Origin: Polynucleobacter sp. GWA2_45_21
GTDB lineage: Bacteria > Pseudomonadota > Gammaproteobacteria > Burkholderiales > Burkholderiaceae
DNA: 64,000 nt
Assembly (NCBI RefSeq): GCF_001830325.1
Contig: NZ_MHZG01000001.1
Coordinates: forward strand, 496,001-560,000
Reading direction: 5' to 3'
The notes beneath the pieces were generated by a model that was not told the origin of the DNA, searched no databases, and worked only from the letters and a program-made list of their open reading frames with translations. Within the stretch, counting starts at the first letter, position 1. Every line of letters starts with the position of its first letter. The translations under genes were made by a program, and so were the position numbers. This document shows, piece by piece, positions 8,153-17,466 of this stretch.

Positions 8153-9052
8153 TGAGAGTGTCAGTAGTGATCCAACAGTAGTTACCAGCACCACTCGAGA
8201 AATGACTCTACCATCCGCCATATAGTATTGAGCCAGCATGTATGGCCCTGTGCCAGTTGGCATGGCCGCTAAGATCACTGCCGCATTGACCCATAGCGTA
8301 GGCAATTCCAGAAGAGGGCCAGCAATTAACCAGGCAATGATTGGCTGAATAATCAGCTTGCCAAAGCTAATGCCCCACACCTTGCTCGAAGCATTTTCAT
8401 CTTTACGAATCAGAAATAATCCGATTGATACCAACGCGCAAGGTGTTGCTGCTGCAGCCAAAAATGAAATCACTTGTGCCAATGGGTCGTAAATTACCCA
8501 ACCAGAAGCAGACCATGCTAGACCTAATACGGGTGACACTAAAAGTGGATTGGAGGCCAAGGACTTCAGCACACTCCAAACTATTTCATGGGACTTTTTA
8601 TGCGACAACATATCGATCTCAATCAGAATCGTCGCCAATGCAAACAGAATAAACACCAGGAATGTAGCAATGATGGCTGGTGCTAGGCCATCTTGACCAA
8701 GCGCGAGTAGACATAACGGAATACCCATGTAGCCGGTATTCGAATAAGAGGCGCTCAAACCAGCAAAGCTTGCTGCTGCTAAGTCACGCCCTTGATACCA
8801 ATAGAAGATCAGAACGAGAACAAAGACAATTAAGGCACTGATTAAAAAGGCGGCAATAAATCCAGGCTGCCAGAGCGTCTCCCAGCCACTATTGGCTGCG
8901 AAGTTAAAGAGTTGGGCAGGGAGCGCAAGCCAGATAACAAATCGATTGAGTTCAATAGATGCATTAGCGCCCAACTTACCACTTTTGCCACTGAAGTAGC
9001 CTAATAAGATCAGCGCAAAAACAGGAAAGAGAACGTTGAAGACGTAGATCAC
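8123..9052 (-). CDS. AEC-family transporter (auxin efflux carrier-like permease)
   Basis: A 309-residue membrane protein with about ten hydrophobic segments. The start FNVLFPVFALILLGYFSGK and the SYSNTGYMGIPL motif near residue 105 mark the AEC family. Bacterial relatives (for example MdcF) move malonate, malate or other small acids, but the substrate cannot be read here. It follows the carbonic anhydrase-like gene by 13 bases on the same strand and probably shares its transcript. The last 30 bases overlap maiA on the other strand. Confidence 0.88.
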   Translation of the reverse strand: MIYVFNVLFPVFALILLGYFSGKSGKLGANASIELNRFVIWLALPAQLFNFAANSGWETLWQPGFIAAFLISALIVFVLVLIFYWYQGRDLAAASFAGLSASYSNTGYMGIPLCLLALGQDGLAPAIIATFLVFILFALATILIEIDMLSHKKSHEIVWSVLKSLASNPLLVSPVLGLAWSASGWVIYDPLAQVISFLAAAATPCALVSIGLFLIRKDENASSKVWGISFGKLIIQPIIAWLIAGPLLELPTLWVNAAVILAAMPTGTGPYMLAQYYMADGRVISRVVLVTTVGSLLTLSLFLWWNRGI

Positions 9053-9065
9053 GGGTAAGTCTTAA

Positions 9066-9590
9066 TTATGCAATCTTGCGTAGTGTCGCTTGATAACGAA
9101 GCGCATTCTGAACATAGCGTCCCGCGATGTCATTAATGCCAGCAATTTGTTCGGGGCTAAGCAATTTAACAACTTTCGCTGGCGTGCCCAAAATCATGGA
9201 GCCATCCGGAAACTCTTTTCCTTCTGTGATTAAAGCGCCTGCACCTACAAGACAGTTTTTACCAATTTTGGCGCCATTCAAAATAACTGCACCAATACCA
9301 ATCAAACTACCGTCACCAATCTGGCAACCATGCAACATCACTTTGTGACCAACAGTCACGTGTTTGCCAATGACTAAGGGATAGCCAGGGTCAGTATGCA
9401 AGACAGAAGCATCTTGCACATTACTTCCCTCACCAATCTGAATATGGTCGTTGTCCCCGCGTACTACTACCTGAGGCCAAACGCTCGCATTTTTTTGGAG
9501 CTCAACCATGCCAATTACTTCAGCGCTCTCGGCAACCCAAGCCCCCTCAGCTAACTGGGGAGCATTTCCGTCTAGTTCAAATATAGCCAT
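9066..9590 (-). CDS. Gamma-carbonic anhydrase-like hexapeptide-repeat protein (YrdA family)
   Basis: A 174-residue left-handed beta-helix protein. Hexapeptide repeats run from about residue 30 to 140. The three zinc-binding histidines of gamma-class enzymes are present in VLHTDPG and [11 protein letters not shown]. Family members are trimers that bind zinc or iron; some hydrate CO2, while others such as PaaY are thioesterases. The cytosolic location and lack of a signal fit the YrdA group. It probably leads a two-gene unit with the AEC carrier. Confidence 0.9.
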   Translation of the reverse strand: MAIFELDGNAPQLAEGAWVAESAEVIGMVELQKNASVWPQVVVRGDNDHIQIGEGSNVQDASVLHTDPGYPLVIGKHVTVGHKVMLHGCQIGDGSLIGIGAVILNGAKIGKNCLVGAGALITEGKEFPDGSMILGTPAKVVKLLSPEQIAGINDIAGRYVQNALRYQATLRKIA

Positions 9591-9625
9591 GACCCATTAT
9601 AGGTAATGACTATATTTATGAAAGC

Positions 9626-10828
9626 CTACCAGTTAGGCTCGCGGTCTGGAGTGGAAGAAATGCGGTGAATACTCAAATCAGCACCGTCATACTCTTCTTC
9701 ATGCGACATACGGATGCCCAAGAATGCTTTCAAGAGGCCGTAAACCACGATACCCCCTACCAAAGCAATCCCAACTCCTAAAAGGCTGCCGATGAGCTGC
9801 CCTAAGAAAGTGACCCCACCCATGCCGCCAAGCGCTTTACTTCCAAAAATACCTGCGGCTAAACCGCCCCACAAACCGCATAAGCCGTGTAATGGCCAAA
9901 CGCCCAATACATCGTCAATCTTCCAGCGGTTTTGCACTAAGGTAAACATATATACAAATAGGCCGCCAGCAATTAAGCCCACGACTAATGCGCCTAATGG
10001 ATGCATTAAGTCTGATCCAGCGCAGACAGCTACCAAACCAGCCAAAGGGCCGTTGTAAGTAAAGCCAGGGTCATTGCGACCAATCACCCATGCAGCCAAA
10101 GTCCCGCCAACCATTGCCATCAAAGAGTTCATGGCGACTAAGCCGCTGACCTTATCAATGGTCTGCGCACTCATTACATTAAAGCCAAACCAACCCACTG
10201 CCAAAATCCAAGCGCCCAAAGCCAAGAATGGAATGCTTGATGGTGGGTGTGCGGCAATATGACCTTCTTTGGTGTAACGGCCACGTCGTGCGCCCAGCAA
10301 AATAATGGCCGGCAATGCAATCCATCCTCCTACTGCATGAACCACGATCGAGCCCGCAAAGTCATGAAACTCTTCGCCAGTCAGCCCTTTAATCCAGGCC
10401 TGAATGCCGTAGTGCTGATTCCATGCGATTCCTTCAAAGAAGGGATAGACAAAGCCCACCAAGACAAAGGTTGCAATTAATTGCGGATTAAATTTAGCGC
10501 GCTCTGCAATACCGCCAGAAATAATGGCTGGAATTGCAGCAGCAAAGGTCAATAAGAAAAAGAATTTGACTAGCTCATAGCCATTTTTCTCGGCCAATAA
10601 TTCTGCCCCTGAGAAAAAGTTCACGCCATAAGCAATGCTGTAGCCAATAAAGAAATAAGCGATTGTCGAAACAGCAAAGTCGACCAAGATTTTGACTAAA
10701 GCATTGACTTGGTTCTTTTTGCGAACCGTGCCGAGCTCTAAAAAAGCAAACCCTGCATGCATTGCCAAAACCATAATGGCGCCGAGCAATATAAATAAGA
10801 CATCACTGCCTGATTTCAAGACTTCCAT
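9626..10828 (-). CDS. amtB: Ammonium transporter
   Basis: Trimeric inner-membrane channel for ammonium uptake. The 400-residue protein has about eleven hydrophobic segments and the two pore histidines in SIVVHAVGG (near residue 165) and PLHGLCGLWGG (near 315). No separate cleavable leader is evident; the first segment reads straight into helix one. Unlike many proteobacteria, no PII gene (glnK) adjoins it. A palindrome with NtrC half-site spacing lies about 75 bases upstream, which would fit nitrogen control, but no sigma-54 promoter accompanies it. Confidence 0.95.
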   Translation of the reverse strand: MEVLKSGSDVLFILLGAIMVLAMHAGFAFLELGTVRKKNQVNALVKILVDFAVSTIAYFFIGYSIAYGVNFFSGAELLAEKNGYELVKFFFLLTFAAAIPAIISGGIAERAKFNPQLIATFVLVGFVYPFFEGIAWNQHYGIQAWIKGLTGEEFHDFAGSIVVHAVGGWIALPAIILLGARRGRYTKEGHIAAHPPSSIPFLALGAWILAVGWFGFNVMSAQTIDKVSGLVAMNSLMAMVGGTLAAWVIGRNDPGFTYNGPLAGLVAVCAGSDLMHPLGALVVGLIAGGLFVYMFTLVQNRWKIDDVLGVWPLHGLCGLWGGLAAGIFGSKALGGMGGVTFLGQLIGSLLGVGIALVGGIVVYGLLKAFLGIRMSHEEEYDGADLSIHRISSTPDREPNW

Positions 10829-10892
10829 TGAAGTACCTCCCAGATATTTTGTGCATCATTATGGGGAATGCATAAGGCAATTTTTTCTGGTG

Positions 10893-10911
10893 TTGCACCC
10901 ATTTAGTGCAA
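10893..10911. promoter_or_regulatory. NtrC-like palindrome between amtB and the Rap1a-like gene
   Basis: TTGCAC-N7-GTGCAA is a perfect 6-bp inverted repeat. The TGCAC-N7-GTGCA core has the same half-site spacing as enterobacterial NtrC sites. It lies in the divergent region next to amtB, a standard NtrC target. I found no GG-N10-GC sigma-54 element toward either gene, so the assignment is tentative. Confidence 0.4.
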
Positions 10912-10966
10912 TTTATGGGCATCAATATGGTTTATGATCGAAATATATACACCCGAGGGAGAACCC

Positions 10967-11329
10967 ATGAAAAAAGTTTTATCAATTTTGGCTATTTTGG
11001 CTGCTTTTTCTGGCTTGGCACAAGCGCAGGAAAAAATTCCTGTTCTGAGTACGCAAGAGCTGGCAAAAGTCTGCAAATTACCAGCCAGCCCAGAATCCCG
11101 TAGCTTTTGCATTGGTTACACCACAGCTATTTATGACACTTACTTAGCCACACGTCACCCACAACGTGCCAAGCCTTACATTTGCGTTAAGCAACCTGCT
11201 CCGGCCCGTGATGAAGTTATTGGTGAGTTTGTAAAGTTTGCTGACGCCAATCAACAAACTGCAGACAAGCCAGCAGCTGGTGTTTTCTTGGGCTTCTTGG
11301 CGGCACGTTTTCCTTGCGCCAGAAAATAA
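10967..11329 (+). CDS. Secreted Rap1a/Tai immunity-like protein
   Basis: A 120-residue protein with a clear Sec signal peptide (MKKVLSILAILAAF...AQAQ), so it is periplasmic. The mature part has four cysteines in the pattern VCKLP / FCIGYTTAIYD / YICVKQ / FPCARK. This fits the Rap1a/Tai family, named for immunity proteins against type VI amidase effectors but widespread as orphan genes. No effector or type VI gene is nearby, so immunity is not established here. The start is the ATG at 10967, 11 codons inside the ORF, after the ribosome site GAGGGAGA. It may be co-transcribed with the following lipoprotein. Confidence 0.7.
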   Translation: MKKVLSILAILAAFSGLAQAQEKIPVLSTQELAKVCKLPASPESRSFCIGYTTAIYDTYLATRHPQRAKPYICVKQPAPARDEVIGEFVKFADANQQTADKPAAGVFLGFLAARFPCARK

Positions 11330-11377
11330 TCCAAGCCACTCAGCATATTTAATCTATAGACATAAGGAACAGTTGAT

Positions 11378-11665
11378 ATGAAAAAAATTATCGCTATTAC
11401 TGCTGCAACCCTAGCAATCGCAGGTTGCTCCAACATGAGCAATACAGAACAACGCACCTTATCTGGCGCTGGTATCGGCGCAGCTGCAGGTGCAGTTGGT
11501 ACAGCCATTTTTCACGGCAACCCAATCTGGGGTGCAGTTGGTGGCGCGGCAGTTGGTGCAGCATCTGGCTATGTATACGATGCCTACAAAAAAGAGCAAG
11601 CATCTGAGTACAACTCTGGTTACAACGCTGGCAAAAATAATCAACCAGCTAAAGCACCGAACTAA
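11378..11665 (+). CDS. Small glycine-zipper lipoprotein
   Basis: A 95-residue predicted outer-membrane lipoprotein. The leader ends in the lipobox IAGC, making Cys17 the lipidated residue. A glycine-zipper membrane segment follows (GAGIGAAAGAVGTAIF and GAVGGAAVGAASGYVYD), then a hydrophilic tail with YNSGYNAG. Such proteins (YMGG/SlyB/OmpA-like glycine-zipper group) are usually linked to envelope stability, but the exact role is unknown. It lies 48 bases after the Rap1a-like gene and ends before a strong shared terminator. Confidence 0.8.
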   Translation: MKKIIAITAATLAIAGCSNMSNTEQRTLSGAGIGAAAGAVGTAIFHGNPIWGAVGGAAVGAASGYVYDAYKKEQASEYNSGYNAGKNNQPAKAPN

Positions 11666-11712
11666 TCTGCCATTACCTGTATCGGTAGTGCTGTAGATTT
11701 AAAGTAGTCAAC

Positions 11713-11748
11713 AAAAAACCCGACTTGTTAATTGCAAGTCGGGTTTTT
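11713..11748. terminator. Bidirectional terminator between the lipoprotein gene and htpG
   Basis: A perfect 9-bp stem, CCCGACTTG/CAAGTCGGG, with a 7-base loop is flanked by A6 and T5. It lies between two convergent genes and should stop both transcripts. Confidence 0.9.
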
Positions 11749-11771
11749 CTTTTAATACCTCAGTTGCAGTC

Positions 11772-13673
11772 TTAACTTAAAAGCAATTGATTAATCCGCT
11801 TTACATAAGCAGCAGGATCACTTAACTGACCACCTTCTGCCAAGAGCGCTTGATCAAAAAGCACCTCAGTCCACTCATCAAACTGTTTGTCATCTGACTT
11901 GAGCTTCAGTAGCAGTGGATGCTCAGGATTAATTTCCAAAATCGGCTTCATGTCGGGCGCTTGTTGGCCTGCAGCCTTGAGCATCCGCAATAAATTACCA
12001 GATAGCTCATTCTCATCAGAAACTAAACATGCTGGAGAGTCAGTCAAACGGAAAGTAACGCGCACATCCTTCACCTTGTCTTCCAAGGCAGCTTTCATAC
12101 GATCGAGCAGATCCTTGAAATTCTTTTCAGTTTCTTCATGCTCTTTCTTTTCTTTCTCATCACTAAGATCGCCAAGATCAAGTCCACCCTTGGCAACTGA
12201 AGTCATCTGCTTGCCATCAAACTCTGTAAAGAAAGAAAGCATCCACTCATCCACGCGATCGGACAGCAGAAGCACTTCAACACCCTTCTTGCGGAAGATT
12301 TCTAGATGCGGACTATTTTTTGCAGCGTTAAATGAATCGCCAGTGACGTAATAAATTTTGTCCTGACCTTCTTTCATTCTAGAAATGTAGTCCGCCAAAG
12401 AAACTGTCTGCTCAGCTGAATCAGAGTGCGTACTTGCAAAACGCAAGAGCTTCAAAATGCGCTCTTGGTTTGCTTGATCTTCGCCAACACCCTCCTTCAG
12501 AACCTGCCCAAACTGCGCCCAGAAGGTGCGGTACTTTTCTTTCTTGGTCTCATCATCGCTATTAGCCAGCTCCTCAAGCATGCTCAGCACACGCTTAGTA
12601 GAGCTCTCCCGAATAACCTTGACATCACGCGACTCTTGCAGAATTTCACGAGACACATTCAATGGCAAATCTGTTGAGTCAATCACGCCTGTAACAAAAC
12701 GTAGATACATAGGCATCAATTGCTCTGCATCATCCATGATGAATACTCGCTTGACATACAACTTGATCCCACCACGTTTATTTCGATCCCATAAATCAAA
12801 TGGTGCTCGCGCTGGAACATATAACAGTTGTGTAAATTCGCTGCGACCCTCTACCCGATTTAATGAATAGCAGAGTGGGTTTTCATAATCATGGGATAAG
12901 TGCTTATAGAACTCGTTGTATTGCTCCTCGGTAATTTCTGATTTGGAGCGCGCCCATAAAGCGCTGGACTGATTAATGCTCTCGAGCTCATCCTTTATGA
13001 CCTGCTCTTTTTTATCAGCATCCCACTCTTCTTTATTCATCTGAATAGGTAGCGAGATGTGATCGGAATATTTGCGAATAATTGACTTCAGCTTGTGCGT
13101 AGAAAGGAAGTCATCTTCGTCTTCGCGCAAATGCATGGTGATGGATGTGCCGCGTTGTGGGCGATCGATGCTCTCTACAGTGAATTCACCCGAGCCATCA
13201 GACTCCCAACGCACGCCATCGGCTGCTGGCAAACCAGCTCGACGAGTTTCCACGGTAATGCGATCAGCAACAATAAATGCCGAATAAAAACCAACGCCAA
13301 ACTGACCAATCAAGGCTGCATCTTTCTGCTGATCACCAGAGAGTTTTGAGAAAAACTCTTTTGTTCCGGAACGAGCGATCGTTCCTAAATTGGCAATCAC
13401 CTCATCTCGACTCATGCCAATGCCATTATCAGAAATGGTGACGGATCTAGCGGCCTTATCAAAACTGACCTTGATCTTTAAATCAGGATCATCACCATAC
13501 CAATCTGGATGCTCTATCCCCTCAAAGCGGAGCTTGTCTGAAGCATCAGACGCATTAGAAATTAACTCACGAAGAAAAATTTCCTTGTTGGAGTACAAGG
13601 AATGAATCATCAACTGCAATAATTGCTTTACTTCGGCCTGAAAGCCTAAAGTCTCTTTACTAGCAACAGTCAT
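11772..13673 (-). CDS. htpG: Chaperone HtpG (Hsp90)
   Basis: Cytosolic ATP-dependent Hsp90 chaperone, 633 residues, full length. The GHKL ATPase motifs are in order: [15 protein letters not shown] (near 35), [10 protein letters not shown] (near 80) and [11 protein letters not shown] (near 125). The middle and dimerisation domains follow without gaps. A consensus-quality sigma-32 promoter lies 40-70 bases upstream, so heat-shock control is strongly indicated. It is a single-gene unit between the rhodanese gene and a terminator. Confidence 0.98.
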   Translation of the reverse strand: MTVASKETLGFQAEVKQLLQLMIHSLYSNKEIFLRELISNASDASDKLRFEGIEHPDWYGDDPDLKIKVSFDKAARSVTISDNGIGMSRDEVIANLGTIARSGTKEFFSKLSGDQQKDAALIGQFGVGFYSAFIVADRITVETRRAGLPAADGVRWESDGSGEFTVESIDRPQRGTSITMHLREDEDDFLSTHKLKSIIRKYSDHISLPIQMNKEEWDADKKEQVIKDELESINQSSALWARSKSEITEEQYNEFYKHLSHDYENPLCYSLNRVEGRSEFTQLLYVPARAPFDLWDRNKRGGIKLYVKRVFIMDDAEQLMPMYLRFVTGVIDSTDLPLNVSREILQESRDVKVIRESSTKRVLSMLEELANSDDETKKEKYRTFWAQFGQVLKEGVGEDQANQERILKLLRFASTHSDSAEQTVSLADYISRMKEGQDKIYYVTGDSFNAAKNSPHLEIFRKKGVEVLLLSDRVDEWMLSFFTEFDGKQMTSVAKGGLDLGDLSDEKEKKEHEETEKNFKDLLDRMKAALEDKVKDVRVTFRLTDSPACLVSDENELSGNLLRMLKAAGQQAPDMKPILEINPEHPLLLKLKSDDKQFDEWTEVLFDQALLAEGGQLSDPAAYVKRINQLLLS

Positions 13674-13716
13674 GTAGCTACCCCCTTAATGAATACCAAT
13701 CAACTAGATTGACCCT

Positions 13717-13744
13717 AGATGGGGTCAAAATCTAGCATTTCAAG
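13717..13744 (-). promoter_or_regulatory. Sigma-32 (RpoH) heat-shock promoter of htpG
   Basis: On the minus strand the sequence reads CTTGAAA, 13 bases, then CCCCATCT. This matches the sigma-32 consensus CTTGAAA-N11-16-CCCCATNT at every defined position. The predicted start near 13710 gives a leader of about 37 bases. Confidence 0.9.
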
Positions 13745-13763
13745 GCTCAAAAATGAGGAAGGG

Positions 13764-14174
13764 TTAGCCTGAATGGGGTTTTGGGTGCTTTTCTGCCACG
13801 GGGAGCCCCGCCTTTTTCCAGGCGCTAAAACCGCCCTCCAAGTGGCAAACACAGGGAACTCCCATTTTTTGAAGGGTTTCGGTGGCCAAGGAAGATCTCC
13901 AGGCCGAGGCGCAATAAAGCACTAAACGCTTACCCTCACCAAAAACCGGCTTGAAATAGGGGCTTTTAGGATCCACCCAAAACTCCAGCATGCCCCGAGG
14001 AGCATGAAAAGCACCAGGAATCATGCCTTCGCGCTCTAACTCCCGAACATCCCGAATATCAATAAAAACCGTGTTTTCATCATCAAGCAGGGTTTTGGCC
14101 TGATCCAAGGGCACCGTTTCAATCTGAGCCATTGCGTTGGCAATTAAATCCTCATACCCCAGAATTAAACTCAT
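13764..14174 (-). CDS. Rhodanese-domain sulfurtransferase
   Basis: Single-domain rhodanese of 136 residues, probably cytosolic. The domain runs from about residue 20 to 128, with VFIDIRDVRELEREG, GAFHAPRGMLEF and the active-site loop YCASAWRSS containing the catalytic Cys88. Small rhodaneses of this type pass persulfide sulfur, but the partner is not evident from context. It sits upstream of htpG on the same strand, separated from it by the heat-shock promoter, and is divergent from the antiporter gene. Confidence 0.88.
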   Translation of the reverse strand: MSLILGYEDLIANAMAQIETVPLDQAKTLLDDENTVFIDIRDVRELEREGMIPGAFHAPRGMLEFWVDPKSPYFKPVFGEGKRLVLYCASAWRSSLATETLQKMGVPCVCHLEGGFSAWKKAGLPVAEKHPKPHSG

Positions 14175-14255
14175 ATTTACCCCAATATAGATAGCGATTA
14201 ATGGCAGTCAAACAAAATCGAATTAGTTAAAACTACAGTCTGATAATATCTTCCC

Positions 14256-15518
14256 ATGAACTTTACCCCTACAGAACTCGGTGCCAGTATTATTTTCGCG
14301 ATAGCGGTACTGCACACCTTTAGCACCTCCTATTTTGAAACTCTAGCCAAAAAGTCTCGCCTGCATTCTGGCTTATGGCATCTACTTGGCGAAGTAGAGA
14401 TTGTTTTTGGTTTCTGGGCAGCAGTGCTGTTAATTTACATTGGCTTTGCAACTGGTCTTGATAGCGCCAGAGAATACGCAAGCAAGCGTAATTTCACAGA
14501 GCCGCTTTTTGTATTTGCCATCATGGTGGCTGCGGGTAGCAAACCGATTCTGACTTTTGCAACCCACCTTCTCTATAGTCTAGGAAAATTTTTACATGTC
14601 GCCTTGCGAACACGCGAAGCGCCAATGCTGTATTTCCTCACCTTATCCCTTACTCCGTTACTTGGTTCATTTATTACCGAACCAGCAGCAATGACGCTTG
14701 CGGCATTCTTATTACGCGATCTGGTTTACAAACATAAATGCTCTACCCCCTTGCTGTTTGGAACTTTAGGGGTACTTTTCGTCAACGTTTCGATTGGCGG
14801 TACATTGACCAATTTTGCTGCGCCGCCCGTACTGATGGTGGCTTCTACTTGGGGTTGGTCCAGCAGTTTCATGTTCTTCAACTTTGGCTTAGCGTGTAGT
14901 GCGGCGATCTTCATCAACTCACTGATCCTGACATTGTTGTTCCACCGCCAGCTCGTTGAACCAGAAGAGAAAAAGATTCCTGAAAAAATTCCGTTCACCG
15001 TTACTTCAGTTCATTTGCTGTTTTTAGCGGGCATTGTTTACTTCGCACATGACCCAGTTATTTTCATGTGGCTCTTGTTATTCTTTATTGGCTACACCAC
15101 TGCTTATCCAAAACATCAAAGCCCATTGATTTTGCGTGAGGCATTATTGGTTGGATTCTTCCTTGCCGGCTTGGTGGTCTTAGGCGCCCTGCAAGGCTGG
15201 TGGTTGCAACCACTCCTGGAGAAGATGAGTCCAACAGCAGTCTTCTACGGAGCGACAGCACTTACTGCGATTACTGATAATGCAGCACTAACTTACCTTG
15301 GCTCTCTAGTAACCGGCACGTCTGCAGAATTCAAATTAGCTTTGGTGGGTGGCGCAGTTGCTGGTGGCGGTTTAACCGTTATTGCTAATGCACCTAACCC
15401 AGCTGGTTTGGCAATCTTACGCAGCCATTTCCCGAATGGCGCGGTTTCTGCACTGTATCTGTTCCTAGGCGCACTACCTCCAACGATTGTTGCTATTTTG
15501 GCTCTGCGCTTGCTGTAA
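14256..15518 (+). CDS. Putative Na+/H+ antiporter (Na_H_antiport_2 family)
   Basis: A 420-residue integral membrane protein with about eleven hydrophobic helices. Conserved-looking polar stretches in helices include SFITEPAAMTLAAFLLRD and ALTAITDNAALTYLGS, a pattern of the ArsB/NhaD-like ion transporter superfamily and specifically of the putative Na+/H+ antiporter family PF07399. Ion specificity is a family label and not shown here. It has its own promoter region facing the rhodanese gene and ends 55 bases before miaB. Confidence 0.75.
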   Translation: MNFTPTELGASIIFAIAVLHTFSTSYFETLAKKSRLHSGLWHLLGEVEIVFGFWAAVLLIYIGFATGLDSAREYASKRNFTEPLFVFAIMVAAGSKPILTFATHLLYSLGKFLHVALRTREAPMLYFLTLSLTPLLGSFITEPAAMTLAAFLLRDLVYKHKCSTPLLFGTLGVLFVNVSIGGTLTNFAAPPVLMVASTWGWSSSFMFFNFGLACSAAIFINSLILTLLFHRQLVEPEEKKIPEKIPFTVTSVHLLFLAGIVYFAHDPVIFMWLLLFFIGYTTAYPKHQSPLILREALLVGFFLAGLVVLGALQGWWLQPLLEKMSPTAVFYGATALTAITDNAALTYLGSLVTGTSAEFKLALVGGAVAGGGLTVIANAPNPAGLAILRSHFPNGAVSALYLFLGALPPTIVAILALRLL

Positions 15519-15573
15519 TTTGTTTTTTGTAAAATTTGAGCTTGGCCCCCAGTTATAAACCTGAGAACGGCAT

Positions 15574-16932
15574 ATGAAAAAGCTCTATATCAAAACCTTC
15601 GGCTGTCAGATGAACGAGTATGACTCGGGCAAGATGGCCGACCTCCTGCATGCCGATGAGGGCATGGTTATGACTGACACGCCTGAAGATGCAGATGTTG
15701 TTCTACTGAACACCTGCTCTATTCGTGAAAAAGCGGAAGATAAGGTATTTTCCGATTTAGGTCGCTTACGTGAACTCAAGAAAACCAAACCCAATTTATT
15801 AATTGGTGTTGGAGGTTGCGTCGCCAGTCAGGAAGGTCAACAAATTATTAGCAGGGCGCCTTATGTTGATGTCGTCTTTGGCCCACAAACCTTACATCGC
15901 TTATCTGATCTGATCGCTCAACGTCGCGAAACCGGTAGATCTCAAGTAGATATTTCTTTTCCAGAAATAGAGAAGTTTGACCGCCTACCTGCCTCGCGAC
16001 AAACTCGTGGCTCTGCTTATGTCTCCATCATGGAAGGTTGCTCAAAGTATTGCAGCTATTGCGTAGTTCCTTACACTCGTGGTGAAGAAGTATCACGCCC
16101 ATTTGATGATGTATTAACTGAAGTAGCAGGCCTAGCTGCGCAAGGCGTTAAAGAAATTGTGCTGCTCGGTCAAAACGTCAATGCCTATTTAGGCAAAATG
16201 GGTGATACAGAAGAAATCGCAGACTTTGCACTCTTGATTGAATATGTTGCAGAAATTCCAGGCGTCGAAAGAATTCGCTTCACGACTAGTCATCCCAAAG
16301 AATTTACTCAGCGCTTAATTGATGTCTACGCCAAAGTTCCCAAGTTGGTAAGTCATTTACATCTTCCAGTACAGCACGCATCCGACTCGGTTTTATCCGC
16401 CATGAAACGGGGTTATACCGCCCTGGAATACAAGAGCATTATTCGTAAGATGCGCGTTGTGAGGTCTGACTTGACGCTCTCTAGCGACTTCATTGTGGGC
16501 TTTCCAGGCGAGACCGATGAGGATTTTGCAAAGCTACTTAAGATGGTTGAAGAGCTTAATTTTGATAACAGCTTTTGCTTTATCTTCAGCGCACGTCCCG
16601 GTACACCTGCTGCCAATTTGAGTGACGACACTCCTTATGAGGTCAAACTTAAGCGGCTACAAACATTGCTTGCCCTACTGGAGTCACAAGCAAATCAAAT
16701 TAGTAAAAACATGTTGGGTAATACTGAGCGAGTACTCGTTGAAGGCCTAGCAAAAGACGGTGTCAATCTACAAGGTCGCGCCGCTAACAATCGCGTAATT
16801 CATTTTGCTGCACCAAATGAAGATATTGAATCCCTCATAGGTGAAATAGTAGACATACGCATTACTGAAGTGCTCAATTACACCCTCCGAGGTGAGCTTA
16901 TTGGCGAACTCACTTCAACCCATACCCACTAA
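15574..16932 (+). CDS. miaB: tRNA-2-methylthio-N6-dimethylallyladenosine synthase MiaB
   Basis: Radical-SAM methylthiotransferase that adds the methylthio group to i6A37 of tRNAs reading UNN codons. Three cysteines of the N-terminal cluster domain are present ([27 protein letters not shown]). The radical-SAM CxxxCxxC motif is CSKYCSYC near residue 155, and a TRAM-like domain ends the 452-residue protein. It opens a run of plus-strand genes, leaving one base before ybeY. Confidence 0.97.
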   Translation: MKKLYIKTFGCQMNEYDSGKMADLLHADEGMVMTDTPEDADVVLLNTCSIREKAEDKVFSDLGRLRELKKTKPNLLIGVGGCVASQEGQQIISRAPYVDVVFGPQTLHRLSDLIAQRRETGRSQVDISFPEIEKFDRLPASRQTRGSAYVSIMEGCSKYCSYCVVPYTRGEEVSRPFDDVLTEVAGLAAQGVKEIVLLGQNVNAYLGKMGDTEEIADFALLIEYVAEIPGVERIRFTTSHPKEFTQRLIDVYAKVPKLVSHLHLPVQHASDSVLSAMKRGYTALEYKSIIRKMRVVRSDLTLSSDFIVGFPGETDEDFAKLLKMVEELNFDNSFCFIFSARPGTPAANLSDDTPYEVKLKRLQTLLALLESQANQISKNMLGNTERVLVEGLAKDGVNLQGRAANNRVIHFAAPNEDIESLIGEIVDIRITEVLNYTLRGELIGELTSTHTH

Positions 16933-16933
16933 G

Positions 16934-17410
16934 ATGGCAATCAAGCAAGCGACTTCCTCTAAATTGGAAATTGATATTCAATTTGCTAGTGATGCCATTG
17001 AAGATAAAGTGCTAGCGATTGCCTCTTTAGCAGCAATGAAAAAATGGGTGAAAGCAAGCACCCTCCTCAACGGCCTTGTCACCTTGCGCTTCGTCAATGC
17101 CGCTGAGGGTAAAAAGTTGAATTTTGCTTTTCGGAACAAAGATTACGCAACCAACGTACTCACCTTTCCATATGAGCTAACTAAAACGACATTGGCTACT
17201 GATATTATTTTTTGCCTTCCCGTAGTTCAAAAGGAGGCAAGGGAGCAAGCTAAAACTACTAAGGCTCACTTAGCTCACCTCATCATTCATGGTTGCTTAC
17301 ATGCCCAAGGCCTTGACCATGAGAGCAATGCTGAAGCACGCAAAATGGAAGGTAAAGAAATTGCGATTCTCAAATCACTGGGTTTTACAAATCCTTACGC
17401 ACCCATTTAA
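16934..17410 (+). CDS. ybeY: Endoribonuclease YbeY
   Basis: Metal-dependent RNase for 16S rRNA 3'-end maturation and 70S ribosome quality control. The catalytic zinc motif H-x3-H-x5-H is present as IHGCLHAQGLDH near residue 120, and FRNKDYATNVLTFPY is the usual signature before it. I take the ATG one base after the miaB stop (158 aa). The ORF track start at 16892 is a GTG inside miaB with a poorly spaced ribosome site. In many proteobacteria phoH (ybeZ) lies between miaB and ybeY; here it is absent. Confidence 0.92.
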   Translation: MAIKQATSSKLEIDIQFASDAIEDKVLAIASLAAMKKWVKASTLLNGLVTLRFVNAAEGKKLNFAFRNKDYATNVLTFPYELTKTTLATDIIFCLPVVQKEAREQAKTTKAHLAHLIIHGCLHAQGLDHESNAEARKMEGKEIAILKSLGFTNPYAPI

Positions 17411-17466
17411 AGCATTCTTAACGCCCTCTTCACTGAATTTACATATTTTTACGATATTCTTATTAC

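Noticed and set aside
10829-10966. Sigma-54 promoter for amtB or the divergent gene
   Set aside because: I searched both strands for GG-N10-GC with the -24/-12 context and found none.
11887-12351. 154-residue plus-strand ORF opposite htpG
   Set aside because: Ser-rich antisense frame of a highly conserved gene, no recognisable fold.
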